A DNA stretch of 64,000 nt from Paracoccus chinensis (GTDB taxonomy: Bacteria; Pseudomonadota; Alphaproteobacteria; Rhodobacterales; Rhodobacteraceae), in contig NZ_FNGE01000001.1 of assembly GCF_900102885.1 (NCBI RefSeq), forward strand, positions 1 through 64,000. Direction: 5' to 3'. Position 1 is the stretch's first letter. Each line of letters begins with the position of its first letter. The notes beneath the pieces are model-generated. The model did not search any database, was not told the DNA's origin, and saw only the letters and a list, made by a program, of their open reading frames with translations. Shown one piece after another: positions 17,665-25,569 of this stretch. The position numbers and the translations under genes are program-made.

Positions 17665-18033
17665 ATGATTGATTTCAACAACAAATCCTTCTTCAAGATG
17701 AAGCAGGATCCTGAATATGGAATGAAGGTGAATGACCTTCTCATTCCGGGGGAAACGATCGTTTCGTCCTACCGGTCCATGAGGGACGGGGTTGTCTTCA
17801 CAAACAAGCGGATCATCGCCGTCAACGTGCAGGGCTTCACTGGAAGCAAGAAGGACTACACCTCGCTTCCCTACAAGAACATAGTTGCATATTCCGTGGA
17901 AACGTCAGGAACACTCGACCTCGACTCGGAGCTTGAGATTTATTTTTCCGCTCTGGGCAAGGTCAGATTCGAATTCACGGGCAGGACCAACATCGTCGAG
18001 ATCGCGCGAATCATCTCGGAAAGGATCTTCTAG
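17665..18033 (+). CDS. Bacterial PH-domain protein (bPH family)
   Basis: A 122-residue protein consisting of one pleckstrin-like domain: GETIVSSYRSMRDGVVFTNKRIIAV is the strand pattern and FTNKR motif of bacterial PH domains, ending in an amphipathic helix (NIVEIARIISERIF). There is no signal peptide and no membrane segment. Members bind oligomeric partners or membranes and their roles are mostly unknown. Base composition is strikingly less GC-rich than the neighbours, with many AAC, AAG, TTC and ATT codons, which suggests recent transfer. A strong AGGAGG lies within an inverted repeat. Confidence 0.8.
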   Translation: MIDFNNKSFFKMKQDPEYGMKVNDLLIPGETIVSSYRSMRDGVVFTNKRIIAVNVQGFTGSKKDYTSLPYKNIVAYSVETSGTLDLDSELEIYFSALGKVRFEFTGRTNIVEIARIISERIF

Positions 18034-18351
18034 TCCCGCAGCGCAGCTTCCTGAGTCGCAGTTGACAGGCCCAGTTGGACTGCAGCAACTCAAGTACTGA
18101 GGTGGGCTGTGCTCCTGCTCGATCCGGCTCACCGACACATCGAACTGCCGCGTGCCTGTGACGCAGAGGGACCGTTCCGGAAGAGCCCCGATGGCTACCG
18201 GAACCACCTGTCAGACCCCGGATGTGCCACGCAGGCAAAGCCTCTTGCCGCCCGCAGCGCCGTTTCACCAGGAGCGGTGCCGGATCACTCTTCGGGAAAC
18301 TTCTCCCTCTTCTGCATGTTGTAGGGAGGAGATCGAAGAAGGGGACACTCA
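18034..18351. other. Intergenic stretch with gene debris
   Basis: Between the PH-domain gene and the small membrane protein gene no intact gene is visible. The left part (about 18070-18207) holds a decayed piece of prfC on the minus strand. The rest shows no coding pattern beyond chance open frames; it ends in GAGGAGATCGAAGAAGGGG, which supplies the ribosome binding site of the next gene. Confidence 0.5.
18070..18207 (-). pseudogene. Decayed fragment of a second prfC
   Basis: On the minus strand this stretch reads VTGTRQFDVSVSRIEQEH, which aligns with GVVGALQFDVLASRIEQEY of the intact release factor 3 encoded about 0.8 kb downstream on the same strand. At the DNA level TCCTGCTCGATCCGGCT is identical and the similarity continues on both sides with many substitutions. 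Flanking residues (PVAIGALPE before, SPPQYLSC after) drift quickly. It is a remnant of the C-terminal domain of an RF3 gene, either an old partial duplication or debris from foreign DNA. Confidence 0.65.
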
Positions 18352-18555
18352 ATGGCGCCGGAACCCAAACCCTCGCGCGGGATGCCGCGTTCGCTGCTTT
18401 ATGCACTGATCCCCGGCGGGTTCATCCTGATGGTCGTGCTCATGCTGGTGTTCGGGCGGGCCGAACAGGAGGAGGCTGGACCGCCGGGCCAGGTCGAGAC
18501 AACCGCACCCGCGACAGGCACGGCGGCGGAACGGGCGGCGCAACCGTCGCAGTGA
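18352..18555 (+). CDS. Small single-span membrane protein, unknown function
   Basis: A 67-residue frame with a basic start (MAPEPKPSRGMPR), one membrane helix (SLLYALIPGGFILMVVLMLVF) and a Pro/Ala/Thr-rich acidic tail. GAAGGGG lies seven bases before the ATG. The N-in topology is suggested by the positive charges. No family is recognised. It is short, but the clean helix, ribosome site and codon usage make it a likely real gene. Confidence 0.6.
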   Translation: MAPEPKPSRGMPRSLLYALIPGGFILMVVLMLVFGRAEQEEAGPPGQVETTAPATGTAAERAAQPSQ

Positions 18556-18749
18556 TTTCCCTGCTTCCCCCGAGTTGGCCTTACCATGGCCTGCGAGGGT
18601 TACAGGCCGAACACAGGCAACAGCTTTTTGGGGCCGCATCGCGGCCCGGCTGAGCGCACCGGAACCGGAGAGCGATCAGGCCTTTGCCAGTCGCGTGAGG
18701 GACCGGGGCAAGGCCCCTGCGAGAGGCAGATCAGCCTTTTATGGGGCAA

Positions 18750-20348
18750 TCAGACCATCATTTCCTTGGTCGCGGTCAGCTTCAGTTCGGGATGGTCTCG
18801 TTGCACCCGGTCGATGTCCCACTGCAGCCGGGTCAGATAAACCATGTCGCCGTCGTTGTCGGCCGCCATGTGCTGCTTGTTGGTCTGCGCGAACTTCTCG
18901 ACCGCGTCCTTCGGACCCGACAACCAGCGGGCCGAGGTGAACTGCGAGGATTCGAAGCGCACGGGCAGCCCGTATTCCTGCTCGATCCGGCTTGCCAGCA
19001 CGTCGAACTGCAGCGCGCCCACGACTCCCACAATGAAGCCCGAGCCGATCATCGGCCGGAAGACCTTGGCCGCGCCTTCTTCCGCGAACTGCATCAGCGC
19101 CTTTTCCAGGTGCTTGGCCTTCATCGGGTCGCCCGCCCGCACCGTCTGCAGCAGTTCCGGCGCGAAGGAGGGGATGCCGGTGAAGCGCAATGCCTCGCCT
19201 TCCGTCAGCGCGTCGCCGATGCGCAACTGGCCGTGGTTCGGAATGCCGATGATGTCGCCCGCCCAGGCCTCCTCGGCCAGCTCGCGGTCGGCAGCAAGGA
19301 ACAGCACCGGGTTCGACACCGCCATCGGCTTCTTCGACCGCACATGCAGCAGCTTCATCCCCCGCTCGAAATGCCCCGAGGCGAGGCGCACGAAGGCCAC
19401 ACGGTCGCGGTGCTTGGGGTCCATGTTGGCCTGCACCTTGAAGACGAAGCCCGCGACCTTTTCCTCCTCGGGGGCGATCTCGCGCTCGGCGGCGTTCTGC
19501 GGCTGGGGCTGCGGCCCGAACTCGCCGATGCCGACCATCAGTTCCTTCACGCCGAAGCTGTTGATGGCGCTGCCGAACCAGATGGGCGTCATGTGCCCTT
19601 CCAGGAAGGACTTGCGGTCGAAGGCGGGCAGCAGCTCGCGGGCCATCTCGACCTCTTCGCGCAGCTTTTCCAGCAGGTCGGCGGGCACATGCTCGGCCAG
19701 CTTCGGATCGTCGAGGCCGGAAATCTTGATCGACTCGGCCACGCGGTTGCGGTCGGCGCGGTCCATCAGCTCCAGCCGGTCGTGCAGCAGGTCATAGGTG
19801 CCCAGGAAGTCACGGCCCGAGCCGATGGGCCAGCTTGCCGGCGCCACGTCGATGGCAAGGTTTTCCTGGATCTCGTCGATGATCTCGAAAGTGTCGCGGC
19901 TTTCCCGGTCCATCTTGTTGCAGAAGGTCAGGATCGGCAGGTCGCGCATCCGGCAGACCTCGAAGAGCTTGCGGGTCTGGGACTCGACGCCCTTGGCCCC
20001 GTCGATCACCATGATCGCGGCATCCACGGCGGTCAGCGTCCGATAGGTGTCCTCGGAAAAGTCCGAGTGGCCGGGCGTGTCCACCAGGTTGAAGCGGTAT
20101 TGCCCGAAGTCGAAGGACATGGCGGAGGCCGAGACCGAGATGCCCCGGTCCTGTTCCATCTTCATGAAGTCGGATCGCGTCCGCCGCGCCTCGCCCTTGG
20201 CGCGGACCTGGCCGGCCATCTGGATCGCGCCCCCGAACAGCAGGAACTTCTCGGTCAGCGTGGTTTTCCCGGCGTCCGGGTGCGCGATGATCGCGAAGGT
20301 CCGGCGGCGGGCGATTTCGGGCGGAAGTTGGGGGCGATTGTCCAGCAT
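18750..20348 (-). CDS. prfC: Peptide chain release factor 3
   Basis: This 532-residue GTPase recycles RF1/RF2 from the ribosome after termination. The G1 loop AHPDAGKTT is at residues 22-30, G3 is DTPGHSDF, G4 is NKMD; the RF3 C-terminal domain includes VVGALQFDVLASRIEQEYG. ATG 20348 starts the family N-terminus (LDNRPQLPPEIARRRTFAIIAH); a longer open frame upstream is not conserved. A decayed partial copy lies downstream at about 18.1-18.2 kb. The gene is preceded by a long hairpin (20390-20427). Confidence 0.95.
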   Translation of the reverse strand: MLDNRPQLPPEIARRRTFAIIAHPDAGKTTLTEKFLLFGGAIQMAGQVRAKGEARRTRSDFMKMEQDRGISVSASAMSFDFGQYRFNLVDTPGHSDFSEDTYRTLTAVDAAIMVIDGAKGVESQTRKLFEVCRMRDLPILTFCNKMDRESRDTFEIIDEIQENLAIDVAPASWPIGSGRDFLGTYDLLHDRLELMDRADRNRVAESIKISGLDDPKLAEHVPADLLEKLREEVEMARELLPAFDRKSFLEGHMTPIWFGSAINSFGVKELMVGIGEFGPQPQPQNAAEREIAPEEEKVAGFVFKVQANMDPKHRDRVAFVRLASGHFERGMKLLHVRSKKPMAVSNPVLFLAADRELAEEAWAGDIIGIPNHGQLRIGDALTEGEALRFTGIPSFAPELLQTVRAGDPMKAKHLEKALMQFAEEGAAKVFRPMIGSGFIVGVVGALQFDVLASRIEQEYGLPVRFESSQFTSARWLSGPKDAVEKFAQTNKQHMAADNDGDMVYLTRLQWDIDRVQRDHPELKLTATKEMMV

Positions 20349-20389
20349 GGGGCGGCATGTAACGCTCAAAGCGGCTTCCCGCAACGGAG

Positions 20390-20427
20390 GGAACCTCCCG
20401 AAAGGTGCATGACCTTCGGGCGGTTCC
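20390..20427. other. Long inverted repeat between ilvE and prfC
   Basis: GGAACC-CCCGAA-GGT pairs with its complement across the loop TGCAT, giving a stem of about 16 pairs with a bulge and mismatch. It lies between the ilvE stop and the prfC start, both on the minus strand. No T-run follows on that strand, so it may be an ilvE 3'-end stabiliser or a prfC leader structure as easily as a terminator; T4 follows on the plus strand. Confidence 0.5.
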
Positions 20428-20454
20428 AAGTTTTGTAGGCGCCCCAAGTTGCGG

Positions 20455-21336
20455 TTACGACCGCACCAGCGCCTCGTAATCCTCGGCGATCTTCCGCGTG
20501 GTCGGGCCGACCTGGAAGTGCCAGTTCTCGCCGATCTGGGCCACCGGGGTCACTTCGGCCGCCGAGCCGGTCAGGAAGCATTCCTGGAAGCTGTCCACTT
20601 CCTCGGGCAGGATGTGGCGCTCGTGCACGGCCATGCCCTGGTCCTTGCACATCTGGATGATGGTCTGCCGGGTGATGCCGTTCAGGAAGGAATCGGCCAA
20701 GGGCGTGTGGATTTCCCCGTCCTTTACGAAGAAGACGTTGGCGCCGGTCGCCTCGGCCACATAGCCGCGATAGTCCATGAACAGCGCGTCCGAGCAGCCT
20801 TTCCTCTCGGCCGCGTGCTTGGACATGGTGCAGATCATGTAAAGGCCTGCCGCCTTGGCCGCCGCCGGGATCGTCTCGGGGCTCGGCCGCTTCCATTTCG
20901 AGATGTCGAGCTTGGCGCCCTGCCACTTGGCATCGCCATAGTAGCTGCCCCACTCCCAGGTGCAGATGGCCAGGCGGACCGGGTTGTTGCTGGCGGCGAC
21001 CCCCATGTCGGGACCCGCGCCGCGGAAGGCGATGGCGCGCAGATAGGCGTTGGTGAAGCCGTTGGCTTCCAGCACCTGGCGCTTGGCCTCGCAGATCTGC
21101 TCGGCCGTCCAGGGGATCTCCATGTCGATCAGTTCGCCCGATTTCAGCAGTCGTTCCGAATGCTGGCGCGACTTGAAGATCTTGCCGTCATAGCAGCGTT
21201 CGCCTTCGAAGACGGCGCTGGCATAGTGCAGCGCATGGGTCAGGACATGGACCTTGGCGTCGCGCCAGTCGACCAGCTCCCCGTCCATCCAGATCTTGCC
21301 GTCGCGGTCTTCGTAGCTGCCTGCCATGATCCCCAT
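20455..21336 (-). CDS. ilvE: Branched-chain amino acid aminotransferase
   Basis: A 293-residue class IV PLP enzyme making valine, leucine and isoleucine from their keto acids. It has KIWMDGELVDWRDAKVHVLTHALHYASAVFEGER near the start, in the family pattern, FMDYRGYVAEATGANVF with the conserved Glu, and LNGITRQTI. The start is taken at ATG 21336 (MGIMAG), with GGGGG just upstream; ATG 21327 is an alternative. It is divergent from the petP-like regulator, with about 150 bp between. Confidence 0.93.
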   Translation of the reverse strand: MGIMAGSYEDRDGKIWMDGELVDWRDAKVHVLTHALHYASAVFEGERCYDGKIFKSRQHSERLLKSGELIDMEIPWTAEQICEAKRQVLEANGFTNAYLRAIAFRGAGPDMGVAASNNPVRLAICTWEWGSYYGDAKWQGAKLDISKWKRPSPETIPAAAKAAGLYMICTMSKHAAERKGCSDALFMDYRGYVAEATGANVFFVKDGEIHTPLADSFLNGITRQTIIQMCKDQGMAVHERHILPEEVDSFQECFLTGSAAEVTPVAQIGENWHFQVGPTTRKIAEDYEALVRS

Positions 21337-21488
21337 GACCCCCGTTCTTTTCGGAATGTTTCGCGCGACCCTTCGCACGCGGCGGAAAGTTGCGTCGAAG
21401 GCAAGGCGTAGAGATTGATTCTTGGAAAGTCAACAAGGCTGCCCTATCCTTGGGCAGACCTTCGGCAACAAGGATGCGGCAATCCGGA

Positions 21489-22034
21489 ATGAGAAACGAC
21501 CCCCATCCCATTCCCGGCGGCGAAAGCCTGCTGTTCCTGACCGACGAACAGATCCGGCGCGGGATCGAGGCGATGTATTTCGCCTATCGCGCCTTCACGG
21601 CCGACCCCGACCTGATCCTGGAAGAGATCGGTTATGGCCGCGCCCATCACCGGGCGCTGCATTTCATCACCCGCGACCCGGGCCTGACGGTGACTTCGCT
21701 GCTGGCGGTCCTGGGTGTCACCAAGCAGTCGCTGAACCGCGTGCTGCGGACTCTGATCGAGGACGGGCTGGTGGACAGCCGCGTCGGCCGCCGCGACCGG
21801 CGCGAGCGCCAGCTTTACCTGACCGAGAAGGGCGTGGCGCTGGAACGCCGCCTGTCCGAGGCGCAGCGCGCCCGCGTCCGTGCCGCCTATCGCGCGGCGG
21901 GGCCGCAGGCGGTGGCGGGCTTCCGGCAGGTGCTCGAGGCGATGATGGACGGCGAGATGCTGGTGCAGTTCCGCGCGCTGCGCGAGGCGCCGGACCAGCG
22001 GCTGAGCGCCCGCCGCGCGGGGTCCGCGGGATGA
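21489..22034 (+). CDS. petP: MarR-family regulator, PetP-like
   Basis: A 181-residue winged-helix regulator. The core is HHRALHFITRDPGLTVTSLLAVLGVTKQSLNRVL (recognition helix) and a wing DSRVGRRDRRERQLYLTEKG. It overlaps the following response regulator by ATGA. In Rhodobacter capsulatus the pair petP-petR has this composition and order and was found upstream of the cytochrome bc1 genes, where petR was reported as needed for growth. Here no bc1 genes follow. The start could also be the ATG at 21474. The assignment rests on pair context and family, not on alignment. Confidence 0.75.
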   Translation: MRNDPHPIPGGESLLFLTDEQIRRGIEAMYFAYRAFTADPDLILEEIGYGRAHHRALHFITRDPGLTVTSLLAVLGVTKQSLNRVLRTLIEDGLVDSRVGRRDRRERQLYLTEKGVALERRLSEAQRARVRAAYRAAGPQAVAGFRQVLEAMMDGEMLVQFRALREAPDQRLSARRAGSAG

Positions 22035-22735
22035 GCGTGCCCGAGACCCACCTGCTGATCGTCGACGACGACGAACGCATCCGCACACTGCTGCGCCGCT
22101 TCCTGGTCCGCAACGGCTATTACGTCACAACGGCAAAGGACGCCGCGCAGGCGCGCCGCCTGCTGGCGGGGCTGGAGTTCGACCTGATCGTCCTGGACGT
22201 GATGATGCCCGGCGAGGACGGCATCGCGTTGACCCGCGCGCTGCGGCGCCACGGCCAGACGCCGATCCTGCTGCTGACGGCCAAGGGCGATACCGACGAC
22301 CGCATCACCGGGCTGGAAGCGGGGGCGGACGACTACCTGTCCAAGCCCTTCGAGCCGCGCGAACTTCTGCTGCGGATCGCGGCGATCCTGCGCCGGGTGC
22401 CCACGGTGGAAAGCCGCGGGCCCAAGTTCCTGACGCTGGGGCCCATGCGCTTCGACACGGCCAAGGGCGAGCTATGGAACGGGGACACGCCCATCCGCCT
22501 GACCGGCAGCGAGCAGACGCTGATGCGGCGGCTGGCCGAGACGCCCGGCGAGGCCGTGGACCGCCCCACGCTGATCGAGGAGCTGGGGCGCGAGCCGGAC
22601 GACACGGGCGAGAACTCGGATCGCGCTATCGACGTGCAGATCACCCGGTTGCGCCGCAAGATCGAGCCCGACCCGCGCGAGCCCCGCTATCTGCAGACGG
22701 TGCGCGGCATGGGCTACATGCTGGTGCCGGACTGA
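22031..22735 (+). CDS. petR: OmpR-family response regulator, PetR-like
   Basis: A 234-residue two-domain regulator: receiver (LLIVDDDERIR with acidic pocket, phosphoacceptor Asp in LIVLDVMMPG, Thr in LLLTAKG, Lys in YLSKPF) and a C-terminal winged helix ending IDVQITRLRRKIEPDP and QTVRGMGYML. No histidine kinase is encoded nearby, so its partner is elsewhere or it is an orphan. Translation is coupled to petP by a 4-bp overlap. A strong terminator follows at 22754-22773. Confidence 0.85.
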   Translation: MSVPETHLLIVDDDERIRTLLRRFLVRNGYYVTTAKDAAQARRLLAGLEFDLIVLDVMMPGEDGIALTRALRRHGQTPILLLTAKGDTDDRITGLEAGADDYLSKPFEPRELLLRIAAILRRVPTVESRGPKFLTLGPMRFDTAKGELWNGDTPIRLTGSEQTLMRRLAETPGEAVDRPTLIEELGREPDDTGENSDRAIDVQITRLRRKIEPDPREPRYLQTVRGMGYMLVPD

Positions 22736-22753
22736 GAGAGCGCGCTTGGCTCA

Positions 22754-22773
22754 CCCGCCGGACCGGCGGTTTT
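22754..22773 (+). terminator. Terminator of petP-petR
   Basis: CCGCCGG and CCGGCGG form a perfect stem around a single A (in practice a five-base loop) followed by TTTT, 20 bp after the petR stop. Confidence 0.75.
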
Positions 22774-22781
22774 CCACCCCC

Positions 22782-22799
22782 ATCGTCGTATACGACGAT
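22782..22799. repeat. 18-bp perfect palindrome, copy 2
   Basis: ATCGTCGTATACGACGAT is an exact palindrome. It lies just after the petR terminator and before the end of convergent rfbA. Copy 1 at 5219-5236 differs by one base. Confidence 0.7.
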
Positions 22800-22873
22800 C
22801 CCGGAGGATATTACCGGACAGAAGATGCAGGCTGGGCCTGTTCCGGTCGCAATCTCACGCTTTCGGGCGGCGG

Positions 22874-23743
22874 TCAGTCCAGCAGCCTTGCCAGATACCG
22901 TCCGTAGTCGGTCTTTCCAAACCTTTGCGCCTGTCGGCGCAGCTGGACATCGCTGATCCAGCCCTGCTGATAGGCGGCCTCGTCGGGGCTGCCGGATTGC
23001 ATGCCTTGCCGCGTTTCCAGTGTGCGCACGAAGTTGCCCGCGTCCAGCAGGCTGCCATGGGTGCCGGTGTCGAGCCAAGCGAAGCCCCGGCCCATGCGCT
23101 CGACCGTCAGGCGGCCTTCGTGCAGGTAGGTTTCCAGAAGCGTTGTGATCTCGAGTTCGCCCCGGTCCGAGGGCTGGACCTCGCGCGCGCGGCGCGGCGC
23201 GTCGGCGTCGAGGAAGTAGAGCCCTGTCACCGCGTAGTTCGAGGGCGGCACGGCGGGCTTTTCGATGATCTGCACGGCCCGGCCGCCGTCGTCGAAGGCG
23301 ACGACACCATAGCGCTCGGGGTCGGCCACGTGATAGCCGAAGACGGTCGCGTCTTCCCGCCCGTCCGCGGCCGCCAGCAGCTCGGTCAGCCCGTGGCCGT
23401 AGAAGATGTTGTCGCCCAGCACCATCGCCGACGGGGCCCCGGCAAGGAACTCCTCGGCCAGGATATAGGCCTGCGCCAGCCCCTCGGGCCGGGACTGGAC
23501 GATCCAGGTAAGCGCGATCCCCCACTGGCTGCCGTCCCCCAGCAGGCGCTGAAATTGCGCCTGGTCGTCGGGCGTGGTGATGATGGCGATCTCGCGGATG
23601 CCGGTCAGCATCAGGACCGACAGCGGATAATAGATCATCGGCTTGTCATAGACGGGCAGAAGCTGCTTCGAGACGCCAAGCGTGATCGGATAAAGGCGGG
23701 TGCCCGACCCGCCGGCCAGGATGATGCCCTTGCGGCTGCTCAT
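22874..23743 (-). CDS. rfbA: Glucose-1-phosphate thymidylyltransferase
   Basis: A 289-residue nucleotidyltransferase making dTDP-glucose, the first step of dTDP-L-rhamnose synthesis. It has GIILAGGSGTRLYP (nucleotide loop, residues 6-19), KQLLPVYDKPMIYYPLS, VLGDNIFYG and the late WLDTGTH. The start ATG overlaps the rfbD stop by ATGA. It is the last gene of the rhamnose operon. Confidence 0.95.
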   Translation of the reverse strand: MSSRKGIILAGGSGTRLYPITLGVSKQLLPVYDKPMIYYPLSVLMLTGIREIAIITTPDDQAQFQRLLGDGSQWGIALTWIVQSRPEGLAQAYILAEEFLAGAPSAMVLGDNIFYGHGLTELLAAADGREDATVFGYHVADPERYGVVAFDDGGRAVQIIEKPAVPPSNYAVTGLYFLDADAPRRAREVQPSDRGELEITTLLETYLHEGRLTVERMGRGFAWLDTGTHGSLLDAGNFVRTLETRQGMQSGSPDEAAYQQGWISDVQLRRQAQRFGKTDYGRYLARLLD

Positions 23744-24591
23744 GCGGAAAGCTCCTGAATGACGCGGCCCAGCCCTTCGCGCCAGTCGGGGCGCGCAATG
23801 CCGAAGTCGCGGGAAATGGCGGTGCAGTCGAGGCGCGAGTTCAACGGCCGTCGTGCGGGTGTGGGATAGGCGCTGGTCGGGATGTCCTCGACCTGCGGCG
23901 ACAGGCCGGACCGGGCGAAGATCTCGCGCGCGAAACCGGCCCAGCTGGTGTCGGGGGCGCCGGCGAAGTGATAGATGCCGCCCTTCGCGGGGTCCGCGAT
24001 CATCGCCCGTGCCATGACCAGCAGCGCGGCCGCGATGTCGGCGGCGGGGGTGGGTCCACCGATCTGGTCGGCCACGACCGTCAGCCGGTCGCGCTCGGCC
24101 CCGAGCCGGCGCATGGTCTTCACGAAGTTCGCCCCATGCGCCGAGAAGACCCAGGAGGTCCGCATCACCGCCCATTGCCCGCTCGCGGCGGCAATGGCGC
24201 GCTCGCCGTCCAGCTTGGTCTGGCCGTAGACGCCCAGCGGGCCGGTCGGGTCATCTTCGGCACGGGGCGCCTCGCCCGAGCCGTCGAAGACGTAGTCGGT
24301 CGAGACGTGGACGAAGGGGATGCCCAGTTCGGCGCAGGCACGGGCCATGGCGCCCGGCGCCTCGGCATTGACCAGCCGGGCGGTGGCGGCGTCGCTCTCG
24401 GCCCGGTCCACCGCCGTATAAGCGGCCGCATTGATGACGGCGGCCGGTCGGGCAGCGAGGATCCGCGCGGCGCAACCGGCGGGATCGGTCAGATCGGCCT
24501 CGTCGCGCCCCAGGAACCGCGCCGCCGGAGCAAGCCGCGCCACTTCCAGCGCCACCTGCCCCGTCCGTCCGAAGATCAGAAGATCCGTCAT
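23740..24591 (-). CDS. rfbD: dTDP-4-dehydrorhamnose reductase
   Basis: A 283-residue extended SDR enzyme, the last step to dTDP-L-rhamnose. It opens with FGRTGQVA (cofactor loop), has FVHVSTDYVFDG and the catalytic YGQTK, and PTPAADIA. The start overlaps the stop of the upstream sulfotransferase-like gene by ATGA, and its own stop overlaps rfbA the same way, so the three are translationally coupled. Confidence 0.95.
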   Translation of the reverse strand: MTDLLIFGRTGQVALEVARLAPAARFLGRDEADLTDPAGCAARILAARPAAVINAAAYTAVDRAESDAATARLVNAEAPGAMARACAELGIPFVHVSTDYVFDGSGEAPRAEDDPTGPLGVYGQTKLDGERAIAAASGQWAVMRTSWVFSAHGANFVKTMRRLGAERDRLTVVADQIGGPTPAADIAAALLVMARAMIADPAKGGIYHFAGAPDTSWAGFAREIFARSGLSPQVEDIPTSAYPTPARRPLNSRLDCTAISRDFGIARPDWREGLGRVIQELSA

Positions 24592-25505
24592 GTCGTGCCC
24601 TCCTGCTTGCGGCGCTCGAGTTGCTCGGCCATTGCCTGGAACAGCCAGGCGGTTGTGGGATCGGCGCGGCTTTCGGCTTCCAGCTCGTCCAGCAGGGCCG
24701 CCAACGTCCCGGTCCGGGGGTCGGGCTGCGCCGCCTGCTGGCGCGCAAGCTCGCGCAGCGTGTCGTTGCGGGTGTCCAGGGTGTCCTGCATCAGCGCCAG
24801 CAGCGCGTCGCGCGGGCCGCCCTGCGCGCCCAGGGCGTTGATCCTCAACACCGCGGGGACGACCGAGTCCGCGATGGATTCATGCCGTCGCTCGGGCACA
24901 GTCGCCCCGGTCGCGTCGATGTCGATCACGCGCGCAAGCTTCGGCATCCAGTTGTCCTGCGCGGACAGCTCGATCAGGTCGCGCGCGCCGAAGCCCGCCG
25001 CGAGATCGCGCCGCAGCCCCTTGAGGTCGGTCAGCTTCTGCACCCGTGGTCGGGCAGCGAAGTCGGCCATGTCCAGATCCAGCGCGAAGTCCATGCCTTC
25101 CTCGGGCGGGTTGATCATGCACTGCTTCCACATGGACCGCTGCCAGCCCGACAGGTCGCGCGTCATCAGGATCAGCCGCACGTCCCAGCCTTCCGTTTCC
25201 TCGCGGAACCAGGCCAGATGTTCGGGCGCGAAGTCGTGGAAATGCAGCGTCAGCCCCTCGGCCGAGATGAGGACGTCGCCGGCGGCCCCTGCCAGCACGG
25301 CGGGCAGCCGTTCGTCCGGCCCGTGCCGCAGCGCCGAGACAAGCCAGCGGTGGCGCGCGGCCATCAGCCCGCAGTCGTCGGTCTCGGGCCAGCCCAGCCC
25401 CTGCGCGGCCAGCAGCTCGCGGTTCGTGCCGGCCCAGTCCTGCAGCGCCGACGATCCGCAATGGGGCAGCCCGACATGCAGGAAGAGCGAGCGGCGGCCC
25501 GTCAT
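24588..25505 (-). CDS. Sulfotransferase-like protein inside the rhamnose operon
   Basis: A 305-residue cytosolic protein of uncertain function. The N-terminus LFLHVGLPHCGSSALQDW resembles the PAPS-binding loop of sulfotransferases (typically LHVGLPKTGTT), but the Lys-Thr pair is His-Cys. Other segments fit the fold: DVLISAEGLTLH, VRLILMTRDLSGWQRSMWKQ and an acidic region that follows. The C-terminal 80 residues are helical and charged. It lies between rfbB and rfbD and overlaps rfbD by ATGA, so it is probably part of the same glycan pathway. The ATG 25505 start is inferred from the family N-terminus. Confidence 0.6.
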   Translation of the reverse strand: MTGRRSLFLHVGLPHCGSSALQDWAGTNRELLAAQGLGWPETDDCGLMAARHRWLVSALRHGPDERLPAVLAGAAGDVLISAEGLTLHFHDFAPEHLAWFREETEGWDVRLILMTRDLSGWQRSMWKQCMINPPEEGMDFALDLDMADFAARPRVQKLTDLKGLRRDLAAGFGARDLIELSAQDNWMPKLARVIDIDATGATVPERRHESIADSVVPAVLRINALGAQGGPRDALLALMQDTLDTRNDTLRELARQQAAQPDPRTGTLAALLDELEAESRADPTTAWLFQAMAEQLERRKQEGTT

Positions 25506-25569
25506 CAGCCCCGCCCCCGAAGGCGCCGTGGCCCCGGCCCGGCCCGAAGATCCCTGCGGACGCGCATTC

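Noticed and set aside
18741-20438. 565-codon plus-strand frame over prfC
   Set aside because: Exact mirror of the intact prfC gene, with His/Gln/Arg-rich nonsense composition.
21415-21462. Promoter and operator for petP (TTGATT, and AAGGCTGCCC/GGGCAG-CCTT dyad)
   Set aside because: The dyad is imperfect and no -10 box sits at a proper distance; not strong enough to list as a feature.
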